A DNA stretch of 64,000 nucleotides from Paraphaeosphaeria minitans (Eukaryota; Ascomycota; Dothideomycetes; Pleosporales; Didymosphaeriaceae). The position numbers were made by a program, and so were the translations under genes. The stretch's first letter is position 1; every line of letters starts with the position of its first letter. Positions 12,453 through 23,501 of the stretch are shown piece by piece. The notes under the pieces were generated by a model. It saw only the letters and a program-made list of their open reading frames with translations. It had not been told where the DNA came from and made no database searches. Where the stretch lies: the NCBI GenBank assembly GCA_015832175.1, contig WJXW01000014.1, positions 558,001 to 622,000 on the forward strand, written 5' to 3'.

Positions 12453-15016
12453 GGCTGCGGCCGAAAGTCACACGGTGAGTATTTGTGTTTGTGAACTGCA
12501 AGGGAGATTGCGCGACTGCTTTGAAGAGCGCGGACGGAAGACGAGATATGGTGGCCTAGGCAACGAAGGGTGTGTGGGTGTTGCGGTAAACTGCCGTGGT
12601 GGAACTCTCCACAAAGGTAAGAGAGACTGTATGTTGATGCGGGTTGAAGCTCAGCATGAGTGAAAGTGAAGGCGGCCCCGGGAGCAACCACCCCAGGCAC
12701 TCCATCAATATCAGTCCGTTGCCGTAGGAAATCTCGAGAACATTCAGCAGAGCGAAGCAGTTCTCTGGACACATTCTACGAAAGTTTCTCTAGCCAGGAC
12801 GCACGTAGGTTGAACGCAACAATCACTGCCCGCGACAAGCACGCTCACTATACAGGAGGAGTTGAATCCCGCAGGCACGTGGCGAAATTCTGCACCACGG
12901 CACACGACGATTTATCACTTCATGACCCTCGAATATTTGGGAATCGAATATCAAACTTCGCTCCGCGGATTTTTTTTTTCATATATGTAGCTGCGCGTTT
13001 TGTGGTGAAGGGACCCAAAGCTCGCTCCACCGAGGCCATTCGAACCCAACTTCCAGCACAGGTGCCTTGAACAACATGGTCATATTCCTGGTCCTGCGGC
13101 CGCATGCTACCTGTTCTCACTCCTGACACGGGCTCCGCACCCCCCACCTCAGTTGGTTAATCGACTTTCATATTCGCTGAGATTTTTTTAAAGCTGTTGT
13201 GCATTGTTCCTCTGCCTCGTGCATTTGCTCCTCTATAATGGTTCCCTCGATCATCCCCTCACCATCCTCGCCGTCCTCTCCATATACCGTCTCCGTCCTC
13301 CCATCTCAGCACGCCTTGACGAGATCGGCACCACGCCTGAACAATGCCGGTAGGAGTTGCGTCACCGGAAGGGCCTTCCCATCTTCCATCTTCCATCGTC
13401 GCTATCCTCGTCCCGCTCTCCATGTAACAGGGATAGAATGATCTTGCATGGATTACATCTGTTGACAGATCTGGGTTCGTGGTTTCCCGGCTAGTCGTCC
13501 GAACGATGGCATGCTAGGGATGGTTCAGAGCGTTATGTTCGTCCGATGGCAAGGCAGCGCATGTGAAATATTCAGTGGTCCATTATGCAGTGGTCCATTA
13601 TGCAATGGTCCATTGTGCAGTTGAGGAGGTTACTGCGAAGGATCCCAAAGGCGAGACGATGATGCCGGTCGAGTGGTCAAGCATGTCGGGACACCGAGTT
13701 GATGGATTGGTAGTTGGCGTATGTATACAATGACGTCCAATGGGGTTGTTGAACTTCGTTTGCTATCGCTGACAGCTACCCAAGCCTCCCCATCCCCGTC
13801 CTCTTCTCTAAATGTATCTCCGTCATCCATTCCATCTTGTCCACGTCGAATTCTTCCAGACCGGAACTCTCCAGAGCTGCCGCCCATCCCAGCCCCCTCT
13901 TCACTTCCCACCCGGATTACACTTCCTTGTTGCATTATAAGTCGATTTATATCTCGTGAAGCGTACGGTGTAGGCATGTCATGCACTGTCTCCCCGACCC
14001 ACGGTGGTGAGGTGCATCTTCGTACTGCGGTAAATTACGTCTTTACACTGTACATCACTCCACCAACAGATGTTTTAGGTTTCATTCACTAAGTAGAAGC
14101 GCGGATCTCCTCTCTGCCCTCTCCCAGAGTGGCGTCTTGTGCTTGACGACAGTACAGACGTTACAGTTAGAAGGTCTGTACAGTACTAGTAGTAAGCGAT
14201 AGTGGTAAGTTCAAGCCTCTTACAGAGCAATACAACTACAGCTAAGTAGGGTTTGTCTTAATATTGTAGGTGTTCTACGCCTAAAGCAGTCTAGGTATGC
14301 TACGTCTACTGCCCTAACACACCTTTTTTCTGATTAGGAACTGTACAGCTTTAGACATTTGCAATTACGGTAGGAGATCTATACCGTACGGACGGCCGAA
14401 ACCCGACTTTGAGCAATACTGTACGAACGGTAATCTAGACCGTTGCACGCTTGTATCTTCCAGACTTGGGTGCAGAAACGGTCTTGGACAAAGGGTCCAG
14501 AAACGTCGAAGATGTGGGAATAGTCGAAAGGCGTGTCTCTAAATCGAGTCACCCGGTCGTATGGTTGTTCGTCGGGTCCGTGCTACGATAAAGGTCCAGC
14601 ACAGCGTGTGAAGTAGGCGCATGATGACTTTTTATCGCGACCTCCATGTCGGAATCAGCGGTTTGATTTCGATCAAATTGTTTTAGTAGACTCGTTTCGT
14701 AGGATAGGAGAGGATGGGATAATCGTGGTTCGGCTGGCCAGACGGGAAGAATAAATTGCTTCGACGCCGTTCATTGTACTTTCCTTCAGTAACAAGGACG
14801 TTGGAGTGATAAACTGTATTCGAGCACATGGAGGGTGGTAGCAATTCATGGCGATTACTGCGGAGGACGGGGTGCCAAGAGATCGGATAGCCAAGTAAAG
14901 ACCTTGTAATGGGGAATAAGACGCTCGCCCAATTAGGATACAGTGCATTGTATGGAATGAGTATTAATCCGGGGTGAGAATAGTAAATGAGTAGATACCT
15001 ATCTTTGAAACAACGC
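12453..15016. other. Long gene-poor stretch (2.6 kb)
   Basis: No open frame here has convincing coding character. At 13578-13620 there is a short tandem repeat of GTGGTCCATTATGCA-type units (three to four copies). From about 14130 to 14480 the composition shifts to TA-rich sequence with inverted repeats, listed separately. Confidence 0.5.
14130..14480. other. TA-rich patch with inverted repeats, possible decayed mobile element
   Basis: This patch is richer in TA steps than its surroundings and has no reading frame. GTACAGAC (14152-14159) and GTCTGTAC (14174-14181) form an 8-bp inverted repeat, followed by AGTACTAGTAGTAAG. Palindromic phrases around CCGTACGG and AACGGTAATCTAGACCGTT lie near 14375 and 14425. 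This fits a small inverted-repeat element or a remnant altered by repeat-induced point mutation, but no family is recognised. Confidence 0.35.
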
Positions 15017-15830
15017 CTACCACTTCTCCACACTCGTCCGAATATCAATCTCATTCGTGAAAGCCCGTCTGCTCTGCACATGCAACCCCCAATACGCCTC
15101 GGCGATGTCGCCAGGATCGATCTTCTGCTCCGCCGGAAGATGCTTCCTGTAGTCGTCTCGTCCCGGAATGTCAATCGGCCCATCGATATTCGCCCACGCA
15201 ACATGCACGCCCTCAGGCCCAAACTCCTTTGCAAGAGAAATAGCAATCGCGCGCTTAGCAAAGTTCGAGCTGGCAAAGGTAGCCATGAGGGCGTTTGCCT
15301 TTACGCCGGCGGTAGCGCCCGTGAAGATGAGCGTGGGAGGGTGTTTGGCGGAGGAGTCTTTGGCGTGGGCGAGGAGGAGGGGGAGAACGTGTTGGGAGAA
15401 GAGGAACGCGCCTTTCCTACACTGTTATCAGTACCGACATCAAACGCGTAGCAATATGTCCAGATCCTCCCCCGAAAAATACTTACTGACTAACTTCCCA
15501 CCCCCCCTCAAACTCTTTCTCCGTGACCTCCAAAAAAGGCTTCCGCACAAACCCGCCCGCAGCATTGAATACCGCAGCCGCGGCGTTCGCACCCGGAAAC
15601 TCCTTCTCGATCTGCTTGAACGCTGAAGTCAGGCTCTTTGCGCTCGATACATCCGTGCTGATGCCGATGGCTTTGCCGCCTGCGTCGTTGATTTCCTGCG
15701 CGAGCTTCTCGAATTTGTCGGTGCCGCGGGCGAGGAGGATGACGGGGTAGGTTTTGGCGAATCGGCGGGCGACTGAGGCACCGGTTCCAGGGCCTACGCC
15801 TGCGATTATGGCGATGGGTTGGGAGGGCAT
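15017..15830 (-). CDS. Short-chain dehydrogenase/reductase-like protein, catalytic residues atypical
   Basis: Two exons (15830-15487, 15416-15017; GTAAGT donor, GTGTAG acceptor, CA|G codon) encode 247 aa, a normal SDR length. The N-terminus (PIAIIAGVGPGTGASVARRF) is a Rossmann NAD(P)-binding start with a GxGxGxx(A/S) pattern, not the usual TGxxxGxG. NAAGG is the NNAG-type motif. In the active-site helix the sequence is MATFASSNFAKRAIA: the Tyr and Lys of the Y-x3-K motif align with Phe162 and Asn166, and the preceding strand has IFTGATAG where the catalytic Ser normally sits. The usual Ser-Tyr-Lys triad is therefore absent. It may still bind NAD(P)H, act on an unusual substrate, or be a non-catalytic SDR. 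No neighbour suggests a pathway. Confidence 0.82.
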
Positions 15831-16648
15831 CGTTGGGATGATATTTGGTGGTGATGTGGAATGGCGTCGAGTCTTTCTCCTTCTTTCTTGACGTGAAAGA
15901 ATAGAATGTCCGATAAGTAAATTCAAAGAAGGAAATGAGGTGTCTTTTGTATTGGGATATTCGGTGTACTTACGTGAGCCTTCATATGGTGCGGTATGCG
16001 AGTCGATGGCGCAACTGCGGGGACAGCCTTCAATTACTAATCCGAGTGATGGCGGATTTGTGAACATGCGGGATCTTGCGTTGGCGGCTTTCGAACATGT
16101 CTTCTATCGTAATGTTTGCCATGAAGCACAGTTGAAGTGTCTGCTTCTGATCTTGAGGAAATGAGAGCGTTCAGTGACTCTCGTGGACACCAAATCAAAT
16201 CGCAGGCTTGAGATAATACACAACCTCACGAAAAGGTACGAAATTAGACATGGAGAGATTCTCTTGTGACCAGGGGTTGCTCCATGCATAGACATCATTT
16301 TCCACGTAGTTCGTGGTTTGTGGAGAGAACTTGCAATGGCAAACTAAGGAAATGGAGAAACAAGAATCAAAACAGGATGAGAGGAAGCGAATCGAGATGA
16401 GAACATCAATGAAATGAATTTTAGGTATCGTTATAGTGTACCTGCAATGGATGCTGGTGGCCGTCTAGATCTCGTTGCGCCAATCATCTACATCCTTGCT
16501 GATGCTTGATGCCTCCCCTCTTCTTCTTAAAGCATAACAGCTGCTTTCGTAGTCGTTATGACTTCCTCGAGATCTCACAGAGCATTCGTCTCGAAATTTG
16601 GTCCCGTCCTAGCTAATTCGATTCAACAAGTGCTCAGATGAATGCCTT
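15831..16648. other. Gap between the SDR gene and LSM6
   Basis: An 818-bp AT-richer stretch. Short frames in it do not resemble proteins and no RNA gene is recognised. Confidence 0.5.
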
Positions 16649-17322
16649 CTAAGCGTTATCGGCTGAGATGTATGTGACTATTACTCTTCAATACGATTCA
16701 AATGTGAGCCTAGAGAAGAGCACGCTTACCGTTGTTGCCTCGAACAAAAGCATCACCCCAACTTCGGACAAGCTTGCCATCGGACCATTCCTTGCATCGT
16801 TCAAGCGCAATGTTCATATAGCCGTCTACCGACTGTAGGTCACCTGGACAACCGGTTAACAAGACATTCTTTCCGCATCGACTTACGCCCGTTGCCGCAC
16901 TTCTGAGGCGATCGACGTGCATAATAAAACATTGCCCACAAGCCGGCGAAGATGAGGACACCGTTGGTAGCGTTCACGCTGGCTCGAATGGTGTCCAGCT
17001 TAGCCGAGAGCGTTCGGCAGAGGACGGACGCTTCGAGAAGTACATGAAGTTGGAAAAAAGAAATGGTGATGCCAAGAACGAGAACGAGGTAATTGAGGAA
17101 GAGTCCGACCCGAGCCTGAGCGGGATACTTGAAGCAAGCCATAATCGAGCCCTTTGAGCAGCGAATCAACACGGAACGAGAAAGACAGGACTCACCCTTG
17201 TAGACGATACCTGAGTTAAGCTTGACTGTCACGGGTGCGCCAATGATCTCGCTGAGGAAGCCAGAGGGGTCGCGAGACGCGTCTGCGGCAGAGCTGTCGG
17301 GGCTATCGCCGTTGGTCGCCAT
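16649..17322 (-). CDS. LSM6: U6 snRNA-associated Sm-like protein LSm6
   Basis: Subunit of the LSm1-7 (cytoplasmic mRNA decay) and LSm2-8 (U6 snRNP) rings. Three exons (17322-17196, 16843-16730, 16677-16649) give 89 aa, matching the family's 80-90. A short Ser/Asp-rich N-terminus precedes FLSEIIGAPVTVKLNSGIVY (Sm1), then GDLQSVDGYMNIAL, and Sm2 with AFVRGNNVTYISADNA. The last coding exon is only 29 nt. Intron 1 is unusually long for this window (352 nt). It has a second donor, GTAAGT at 16886, in the same phase as the first (GTGAGT at 17195). The 309 nt between them are stop-free and in frame and encode two hydrophobic segments; see findings. The short product is the recognisable LSm6. Confidence 0.92.
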
Positions 17323-17661
17323 ACTGGTAGAGTGAAGACACTGGAAGTGGGGCGGTTGAAGTCAGTATACGAAAGCATATGTTTAAGAAAAGTGGGATTT
17401 GGAACACACGGTCTATTACTGCAGGACTGGTAACGTGACGTCGGAGCGGACTGTTGATGCTCTAGCTGCGAATGGGAGTGTGGTGAGAGAAGTGGACAGG
17501 CCGTGCGCACAGACCACTCACTTTTCCCCAAATCGCAGAAAGCGTGACGTCGCGTTTCCAGCCCTACGACGAAGTGCACGCTGCCGCTCCGCACCCGTGC
17601 CGAAGATAGACTGTTTCTTCTTCGCGTGTCGCTCGCCAGTTGCAACGCCCATGCATGTTCG
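17323..17661. promoter_or_regulatory. Bidirectional promoter between LSM6 and the SUMO-like gene
   Basis: A 339-bp region between two divergent start codons. It contains repeated GTGACGTC/GTGACGT words (about 17434 and 17545), which resemble CRE/ATF-type bZIP sites. Their use is inference. Confidence 0.45.
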
Positions 17662-19069
17662 ATGACGGACCCGACCAACGGCGCCGCCGCCGCGCAGCCC
17701 AAGAGGCGCGCGTTCGGCTTCAAGAAAGCAGCATGGCAGACAGCGCCCAAGAAAGACGAGCAGGACATGTTCAGTCATTCGAACGAGTTCCAGGACATTG
17801 CCGCCGAGCAAGCCAAGCGCCAGGAGGAGAAAAAGAAGGCGGAGGAGGCACAAAAGCAAAAGGCTGAGGAGGAGCGGCATCGCAAGCGGCGGAAGGTTTC
17901 GGTTGAGAGCGACGAGGAAGCGCGGACAAGAAGTTCGCCCCAGGCCCGCAGAGTAACCAGCAAAGGGTGTGTACAGCGCGTGGGTGTGTGGAGGCAGCAA
18001 GACTGACTGGCAAACAGGCGAAGCAAGACGCCCATGTCCCCTACCCGCGGCAATTCCACCTCCGAAACCCTTGCGACTCGCTACGATTCTCTCACAAAGT
18101 CGTCCAGCAGCTCGGCGGGCGTCAGAACCAGGTCTCAAGTCATAGATCTGGGCGACACCGAGGAGGAGGACGAGTCCCCGCGACATCCATCCCCGAGCCC
18201 ACGAGCGATACCCATACACTCGCGGCCACAGAGCGAAAGAGAGTCTTCAGAAGAAGTTGAGGAGGTGGACAGCCCGCACATCGCCGCCCTCAAAGCCCAA
18301 ATACGAGCGAAAGCTTCGGCCAAATCGCCAGACGTCGACCAGGCACCCACAGCCTCGTCGAGCACACGAGCACCGGTGCCCGTAGCCATTGTCCAGCTAC
18401 TTATTGAGTCAGACATCCCGGCCACCAAACCTCTGATGGTCAAGATCAAGACGGACGCTTCTCTTGCGAAGCCCAAGGAGGCGTGGTGCGCAAGACAGGG
18501 TTTCTCGCCAGCCCAGACGCGCGCTATCTTCATGACGTGGAAAGACCGACGAATTTTCGACTACACGAAAATACAACGACTGGGTATCCGCTTAGAAAAC
18601 GGCTATGTGTCTGTCGAGGGCGATCCCAACATCTACGATGACGAAAACCTGCCCAGAATCCACGTGACGGCATGGACAGAAGAGATCTACAAGGCAAAGA
18701 AGGAAGCCGATGCACTGGAGGCTGCGGCAGCCGCCCAGGCCGCAAAGGTCGTCGACGAGCCCGAGCCAGAACCCGAGCCGGAGCCCGAAGCCAAGCAGAT
18801 CAAATTGGTGCTCAAGGCGAAAGGCAGGGAGGATTTCAAGCTCAAGGTCAATCCGGTACGTATGCCCTCGTTCCGCTCGTGTGCGCATCTAACTAGCATA
18901 ACAGCACACTGAGATTGGCCACATGGCATCCGCATACAAGATGGCTATGAAGATCCCGAAGGAGCAGGCTGTCACGCTCATGTTCGACGGCGATCGGCTG
19001 AAGCCCATGGATACCGTCGCGGATATAGACGTCGATGACATGGACGCCATCGAGGTGCACTTCAAGTGA
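17662..19069 (+). CDS. Rad60/Esc2-type SUMO-like domain protein
   Basis: Three exons (17662-17966, 18018-18855, 18905-19069) encode 435 aa. The N-terminal half is charged and disordered: a KKAEEAQKQKAEEERHRKRR coiled-coil/basic stretch, then acidic Ser-rich segments that could include SUMO-interacting motifs (VIDLGDTEEEDE). Around residues 240-325 is a first degenerate ubiquitin-like fold (VPVAIVQLLIESDIPATKPL). The C-terminal 75 residues (IKLVLKAKGREDFKLKV, then MKIPKEQAVTLMFDGDRL and DMDAIEVHFK) are a clear Rad60 SUMO-like domain. Family members (S. pombe Rad60, yeast Esc2, human NIP45) act in the nucleus in SUMO-dependent genome stability. The start ATG is the first in frame. The donor of intron 1 (GTGTGT) is slightly atypical, and a nearby alternative exists at 17971 but breaks phase. 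Confidence 0.88.
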
Positions 19070-20022
19070 CGGGGGACTCTATACATGTTTTCCACTCTTT
19101 GCAAGAAAACGTAGCATCATTGTCACGTTATGGAGCTTATCGGGGTTTTGGGGCCTATCTGGTTTGGGCTACAACGCCCTGATTTGGCTGAACAGCCTAC
19201 AATACCACATCTGGGGATTTGATTTCCAACAATCGGAGGAACATGGCGTTGGTGGCATTCTGGCGGGCTTATGGATATACCGCAACTTCTGCTAGGACTT
19301 GGGTTTCGTTAGTTCATTGTTCATCTAACCACTTGGCATGTGGCCTATGGGTGTGGCCATTGGGCCCTCACTTGATAGCCCTACGTGCCGGGACAAAACA
19401 ATCACCATCGCCCACAAAAGAAGAGAGAAGGCTCCATTGATCGCGAAGCCTGAAGCGCCCACGACGGTGAATTCTAGTGTTCTGAGGCAGGTGCCGTGCT
19501 CGACGGATCTGCGCCATTTGGTGCGCCAGCGCGTTCTGCTCGGGGCTCCTCGCAGGTAATGCAAAGACGTGTCCGCCACAACACAGTTGGGGAATGTAAG
19601 TGAACCGAGTCCAACGCAACCACAAACTGACCACCCTTCCCGACAGAACTAAATAGTGAACAACCACGTCCATCCTTTGCGCTTTGCAACCCTAGGGTCC
19701 CCACTAGGGGCCTGCCAGCCCAGCTTGCCTGCAACGACTTGTTCCCGTCCCTTCAACGCCATTCGCCGATTGTGCCTTCTCCAAGGATACAATGATCGGT
19801 CGTGCTGTACACATATTTCCACGTCGAGTATTTTCTTGGGTTATTGGACATGTGCTTGGGCTTACTAGAAGTGTTGCACTCTGGTTTGCTAGAAGAGTGC
19901 AAGGGCTTGCTGCTCTCGATATACCCTGGCTTCCTTGTCGAGTTAATACTCCTCATGTCAAAGCTATAGAGGACTTGCGGACTCTTTGCAATCACTCCAC
20001 AATAAAGGAAGATGGAGACGTG
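19070..20022. other. Gene-poor stretch upstream of the kinase remnant
   Basis: About 950 bases with no convincing gene. Reading frames are short and lack family resemblance. Confidence 0.45.
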
Positions 20023-20402
20023 GCCTCTTCGTACCCTGCATTCACCTTCGTCACTGAGGGATCACACGACGTCTACTTTGGGCGATCGTCGAATACCAAC
20101 CTTACTCTCGAACGGTGAAGGAAAGCTTGGAACGCGTTCCCAATGACGATGTGTATCCGATGGCTCCGCCGCACATAACAGTCGTCACCAAGGCAGACAG
20201 TAGCTCCTTCTTCAAGGGGCCTATGCTTACGTTCTATGTTGAAGTAGGGGGTTCGGGCCAGATTGCTAAGGCACTCCTACAAGAAGCCGAGACCCTAGAA
20301 GTTTTACAACGCGATCCTCACCCTAATATAGTTCGTAAAGTAGTATACTGTAAAAATTATAGGCGTGCAGTGCGTAGAGTAAGTATTGATAAATTGTGCT
20401 AG
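20023..20402 (+). pseudogene. Fragment of a fungal protein-kinase-like gene
   Basis: Conceptual reading gives SYPAFTFVTEGSHDVYFGRS, which resembles the glycine-rich start of an expanded fungal kinase family. After a stop at 20116-20118 the reading continues one frame over with SLERVPNDDVYPMAPPH, then FKGPMLTFYVEVGG, AKALLQEAETLEVLQRDPHPNIVRK. The LLQEAETLEVLQR-HPNIV segment fits kinase helix C and the following strand. Beyond base 20337 the sequence becomes TA-rich and the similarity is lost; no catalytic loop (HRD) or DFG is present. A frameshift or stop plus truncation means it cannot make a working kinase. I infer a decayed copy, possibly worn by repeat-induced mutation. Similarity is from recognition of motifs only. 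Confidence 0.5.
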
Positions 20403-20852
20403 GCACATGCTAAGAGATATGAGCACGTTGCCTGCCTCTGATAGGACAGCATACGTTCTGGGCACATTGGGAGGGAGTAGTTGCGCCAGCACCTGGCTGG
20501 CTCGATCCATGTCTACTGTGTGGTGTGGTAGACTACTGGGCAATGCAGAAGGGCAGCTGGCACGTCGCGTGCATGCACGTTATCTACCTAGCGTCCCGCC
20601 GATTGGAACTCCTTAACTCCGCCCCTCCCCGGTGCGTCTTCCTTACCCCACCAAAATTTCGTCGCAATTGCACGTACCTACACACATCCCCGCCCAAACT
20701 CCCACCCTCACCTCAGTACCACGCTTGGAAACCCCCTCTCCATCCAACGCCTCTCAACCCATCGCCCCGCCCCAAAAAACAACGGGCGAGAAAGAAAGAA
20801 AAGAATCGAAGAATCAAAAAATCCGCAAAAAGATCAATACAGAAAGATAAAA
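20403..20852. other. Upstream region of TRM112
   Basis: A 450-bp gap. The last 220 bases are rich in C-runs and then A-runs (CCCCAAAAAACAACGGG, AAAGAAAGAAAAG) and probably form the promoter and 5' UTR of TRM112. Confidence 0.4.
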
Positions 20853-21471
20853 ATGAAACTCCTCACCCTAAACTTCCTAACCTGCGCCGTGAAGACCTGC
20901 AAATCCTCGCCCGCAGCCTTCCCCCTGCACCCGCGCGACGCGACCCTGCAGGTCGTCGAGACGGAGCTCAACCTGGCTTTTCTGAAAAACATGCTGCCGC
21001 GGCTGATGTGGGACGAGCTGCGCGTCGTTGCGGACGAGGTATGCGGATTCCTTCTTTCTTTTCCCCCCCCTTGCTTCCCTTGTTTTCCCTTTCCCGTTCC
21101 CTGTCTTGTTCCCGTTTCCCGTTTCTCCCAGGGGACGTCTTTGAACCCAAACCCAAGCACGAAGCAAGCACGAAGCAAAGCAAGCAAGCAAACTAACCAT
21201 CAACCCCACACCACAGCTCGGACTCGCCTCACTCCCGCCCTCGGCGCCGACGCGCTCGGACCTCGTCGTCGGAGGTGAAGCAGGCGCTGCTGCTACTGCA
21301 GAGGGGGAGGAAGAGGTGGAAGAGGTGCCGAGTCAGACGGCGCAGGATCTGCACCGGGTGCTGCTGGAGACGACGGTGCACGAGGGGAAGCTGGTATGCG
21401 GCAACTGCGGGCACGAGTACAAGGTCATGGAGGGGGTGCCGAATTTCCTGCTGCCGGGGCATTTGGTCTAG
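20853..21471 (+). CDS. TRM112: Multifunctional methyltransferase subunit Trm112
   Basis: A small zinc protein that activates several methyltransferases (Trm9, Trm11, Mtq2 for eRF1, Bud23 for 18S rRNA). Two exons (20853-21038 and 21217-21471, phase 0) encode 146 aa, slightly longer than yeast (135) because of an acidic insertion (GEAGAAATAEGEEEVEEVPS). The N-terminus MKLLTLNFLTCAVKTCKSSP carries the first two zinc cysteines (C11, C16), and KLVCGNCGHEYKVMEGVPNF carries the second pair. The C-terminus LLPGHLV matches the family's LLPxHLV end. The intron is 178 nt and pyrimidine- and AAGCAAGC-rich. The spacing to the convergent next gene is 262 bases. Confidence 0.95.
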
Positions 21472-21733
21472 GTGTGGCACGGGGGATGAGGAGGCTGGTT
21501 GCGGATGGGAGAGGAAGAGGAGAAGAGGAAAGGGGCAAGGTGGGGAGGTGGCGATGCGTGGAAAGCGTGGAAGAAGAGACAGCAACGGTGGCGGAGGCAG
21601 CCGTGTGGAATCGAGGACGACATGATACCCATTTGATGCATAGACCGGCGTTACGGTTCTTGGGAAAGAGTCCAACGGGTGCTATTCGCAAACGCTAGAA
21701 TGAAAAAGCATTGCTCGCACACTCGAGGGTTTC

Positions 21734-22842
21734 TCAGCGTCCAATTTCCAACCCGCACATTGCCGCAATGATCATCCAGCCATCCTCTCGCCTCTTGCAA
21801 TCTCTCACGAAACCGAACCAGCCTCCCGCTGATCTTTCCCAAATGACCGGGCTCCCTGTGCGTGTATCTTCTGGAGTTTCAGCGTCGTTTTCGCCGACTA
21901 GGGCGACGCTCGCCGGGAGCATCCATTCTTTGTACATTGAGCACTTCCGACTCCGCAGCCGGACCAACATAGCCTCCAACTGCGAATCGTCCCAATCTCC
22001 CAATTGTTCCATGGGCCCTATCTTCCAACTCCGTCCCAGGTCCTTGAGCAGGTTATCGACTGCTGGATTGCCCTCGAGAAAACCGATCCCGGGTGTTAGG
22101 ATGAGGGTGCCGCCCATGCCCACGTAGATGCGAATGTCTCGGAGTATGGTGGACATGCCGTCGTTCTGTTCCAGAAAGAGTCCCGCGTCCATGACCAGTA
22201 TTGCATGGGAGCTCGCAACCGATTTAGAGATACAGACCAGCTGTGCCAGAAAGCACGAGAGTTGTTCCAACGAGGTGGCTTGCTGCAAGCGCCTGCGTTC
22301 AGCTACTTTCCGACGCCAATCTCTGTATAGTGCGTCCGAAGCAGGGTCTCGATCGTGCCAGACAATAAGGACGGTGTTTTGCCCAACAAGACACTGCCAG
22401 TCTCTTTTGATTTTGCATTTTGTATCCTGATTAGCTGAGATAAGTTGCCCAGTCTGAGACTGGACGGGTTCGCTTCGGGTCTGGGCCGGTCCGCAGTCGC
22501 CAGTTGATGGTAACAGCTTGTCGGCGCTGGTGACTGGGCCTTCTGTAAGGTCATCTGGAAAGGAAGAGGGAGACCGATTGAAACAATCGAGAGAGGATGG
22601 AGTTAGTGGTGGACCTTCCGGGAGTTTAGATATAGCTTGTGATTTAATCGCCCTTCAACGGTCCTGGGAGGGGGTTTGTGAAGAGGAGGAGGCTGTGTAC
22701 CTTCACCAGACAACGTGCAGGGCCGCAATTCGGAGTCAGGACTTTCGGAATCGGAATGCCAGCGTTTTGGGTTGTCGGTGGGAGGCGTGGCTGCGGTCTC
22801 TTCGTAGCTGAAAGAGCGGCTATGTGCTAACGTTCGCGCCAT
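21734..22842 (-). CDS. Hypothetical fungal protein, 347 aa
   Basis: Reconstructed from two exons: 22842-22701 (start MARTLAHSRSFSYEETAATP) and 22635-21734, joined by a 65-nt intron (GTACAC donor, ACAAG acceptor, G|CT codon). The N-terminal 130 residues are Ser/Pro-rich and disordered. The C-terminal 215 residues look folded: NTVLIVWHDRDPASDALYRD, a helical LEQLSCFLAQLVCISKSVA, then AILVMDAGLFLEQNDGMST, IYVGMGGTLILTPGIGFLEG and a Trp-rich end. Alternating hydrophobic strands and GMGGTLILTPG suggest an alpha/beta fold, but I recognise no family. The splice junction is the least certain part; the downstream exon is an uninterrupted frame of 300 codons. It converges on TRM112. Confidence 0.6.
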
Positions 22843-23501
22843 CCTTCGTCCCTGCAGCAGTTTGTTGGCTTTTGGGTGTATGACGATAGCTTACGTTACG
22901 ATTCGAGGGACGGCCGATGAAGCAGATCGATATGGGGTGTCACGAAAGATTCTGGGTATGAATGGGCTCAGTGACTGGGATCGAGGTGTCAACTTTGTTA
23001 ACATGCTCGGTGCAGCTGCAAATACCTGGCTGGGGTGGTGACGTCGGTGTGCTGCAGAAGTTGGGGAGGAGCATACCTTGAACAGGTAATTGGGATCTCG
23101 TGTGAGGTCGAGGCTTTGATGGCGCCGTCCGGACACGTTTCGATGTTGCGAGGACGACAAGAAATCCAAGGAACAATGATGGATACAGAGCGTAGGTGAG
23201 TGAGTCGGAATCGTTGCATGTTGGTCGTAGCCATGACTTTCCAAGGAAGGTACCGCCGAGGCTGTCCACCCTCAACCTGGAGGGCAAGCACGCACGTAAG
23301 CGTACTCTTGATGAGCAAGCGAGCTCCACGATGCCATGGCACGAATACCAGTCAACTACAAAGCAAAGCGAAATGCAGGTCGTCCATACGTGGTTGGTAT
23401 CTAATCCATTCGCTGCGCCAGAACGCCGCCAATGCTCATATCGTCTGTCTATGTAGTCCCTTTCCCGGGCACAGCTTTCAAATTTCCTCAAACTCTGCCC
23501 A
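22843..23501. other. Gap between the hypothetical gene and YTM1
   Basis: About 660 bases, with the YTM1 3' end on one side and the start of the 347-aa gene on the other. I see no supported gene. Confidence 0.5.

Noticed and set aside
16844..17195. Intronic C/D-box snoRNA in LSM6 intron 1
   Set aside because: No C box (RTGATGA) with a matching D box was found on the transcribed strand.
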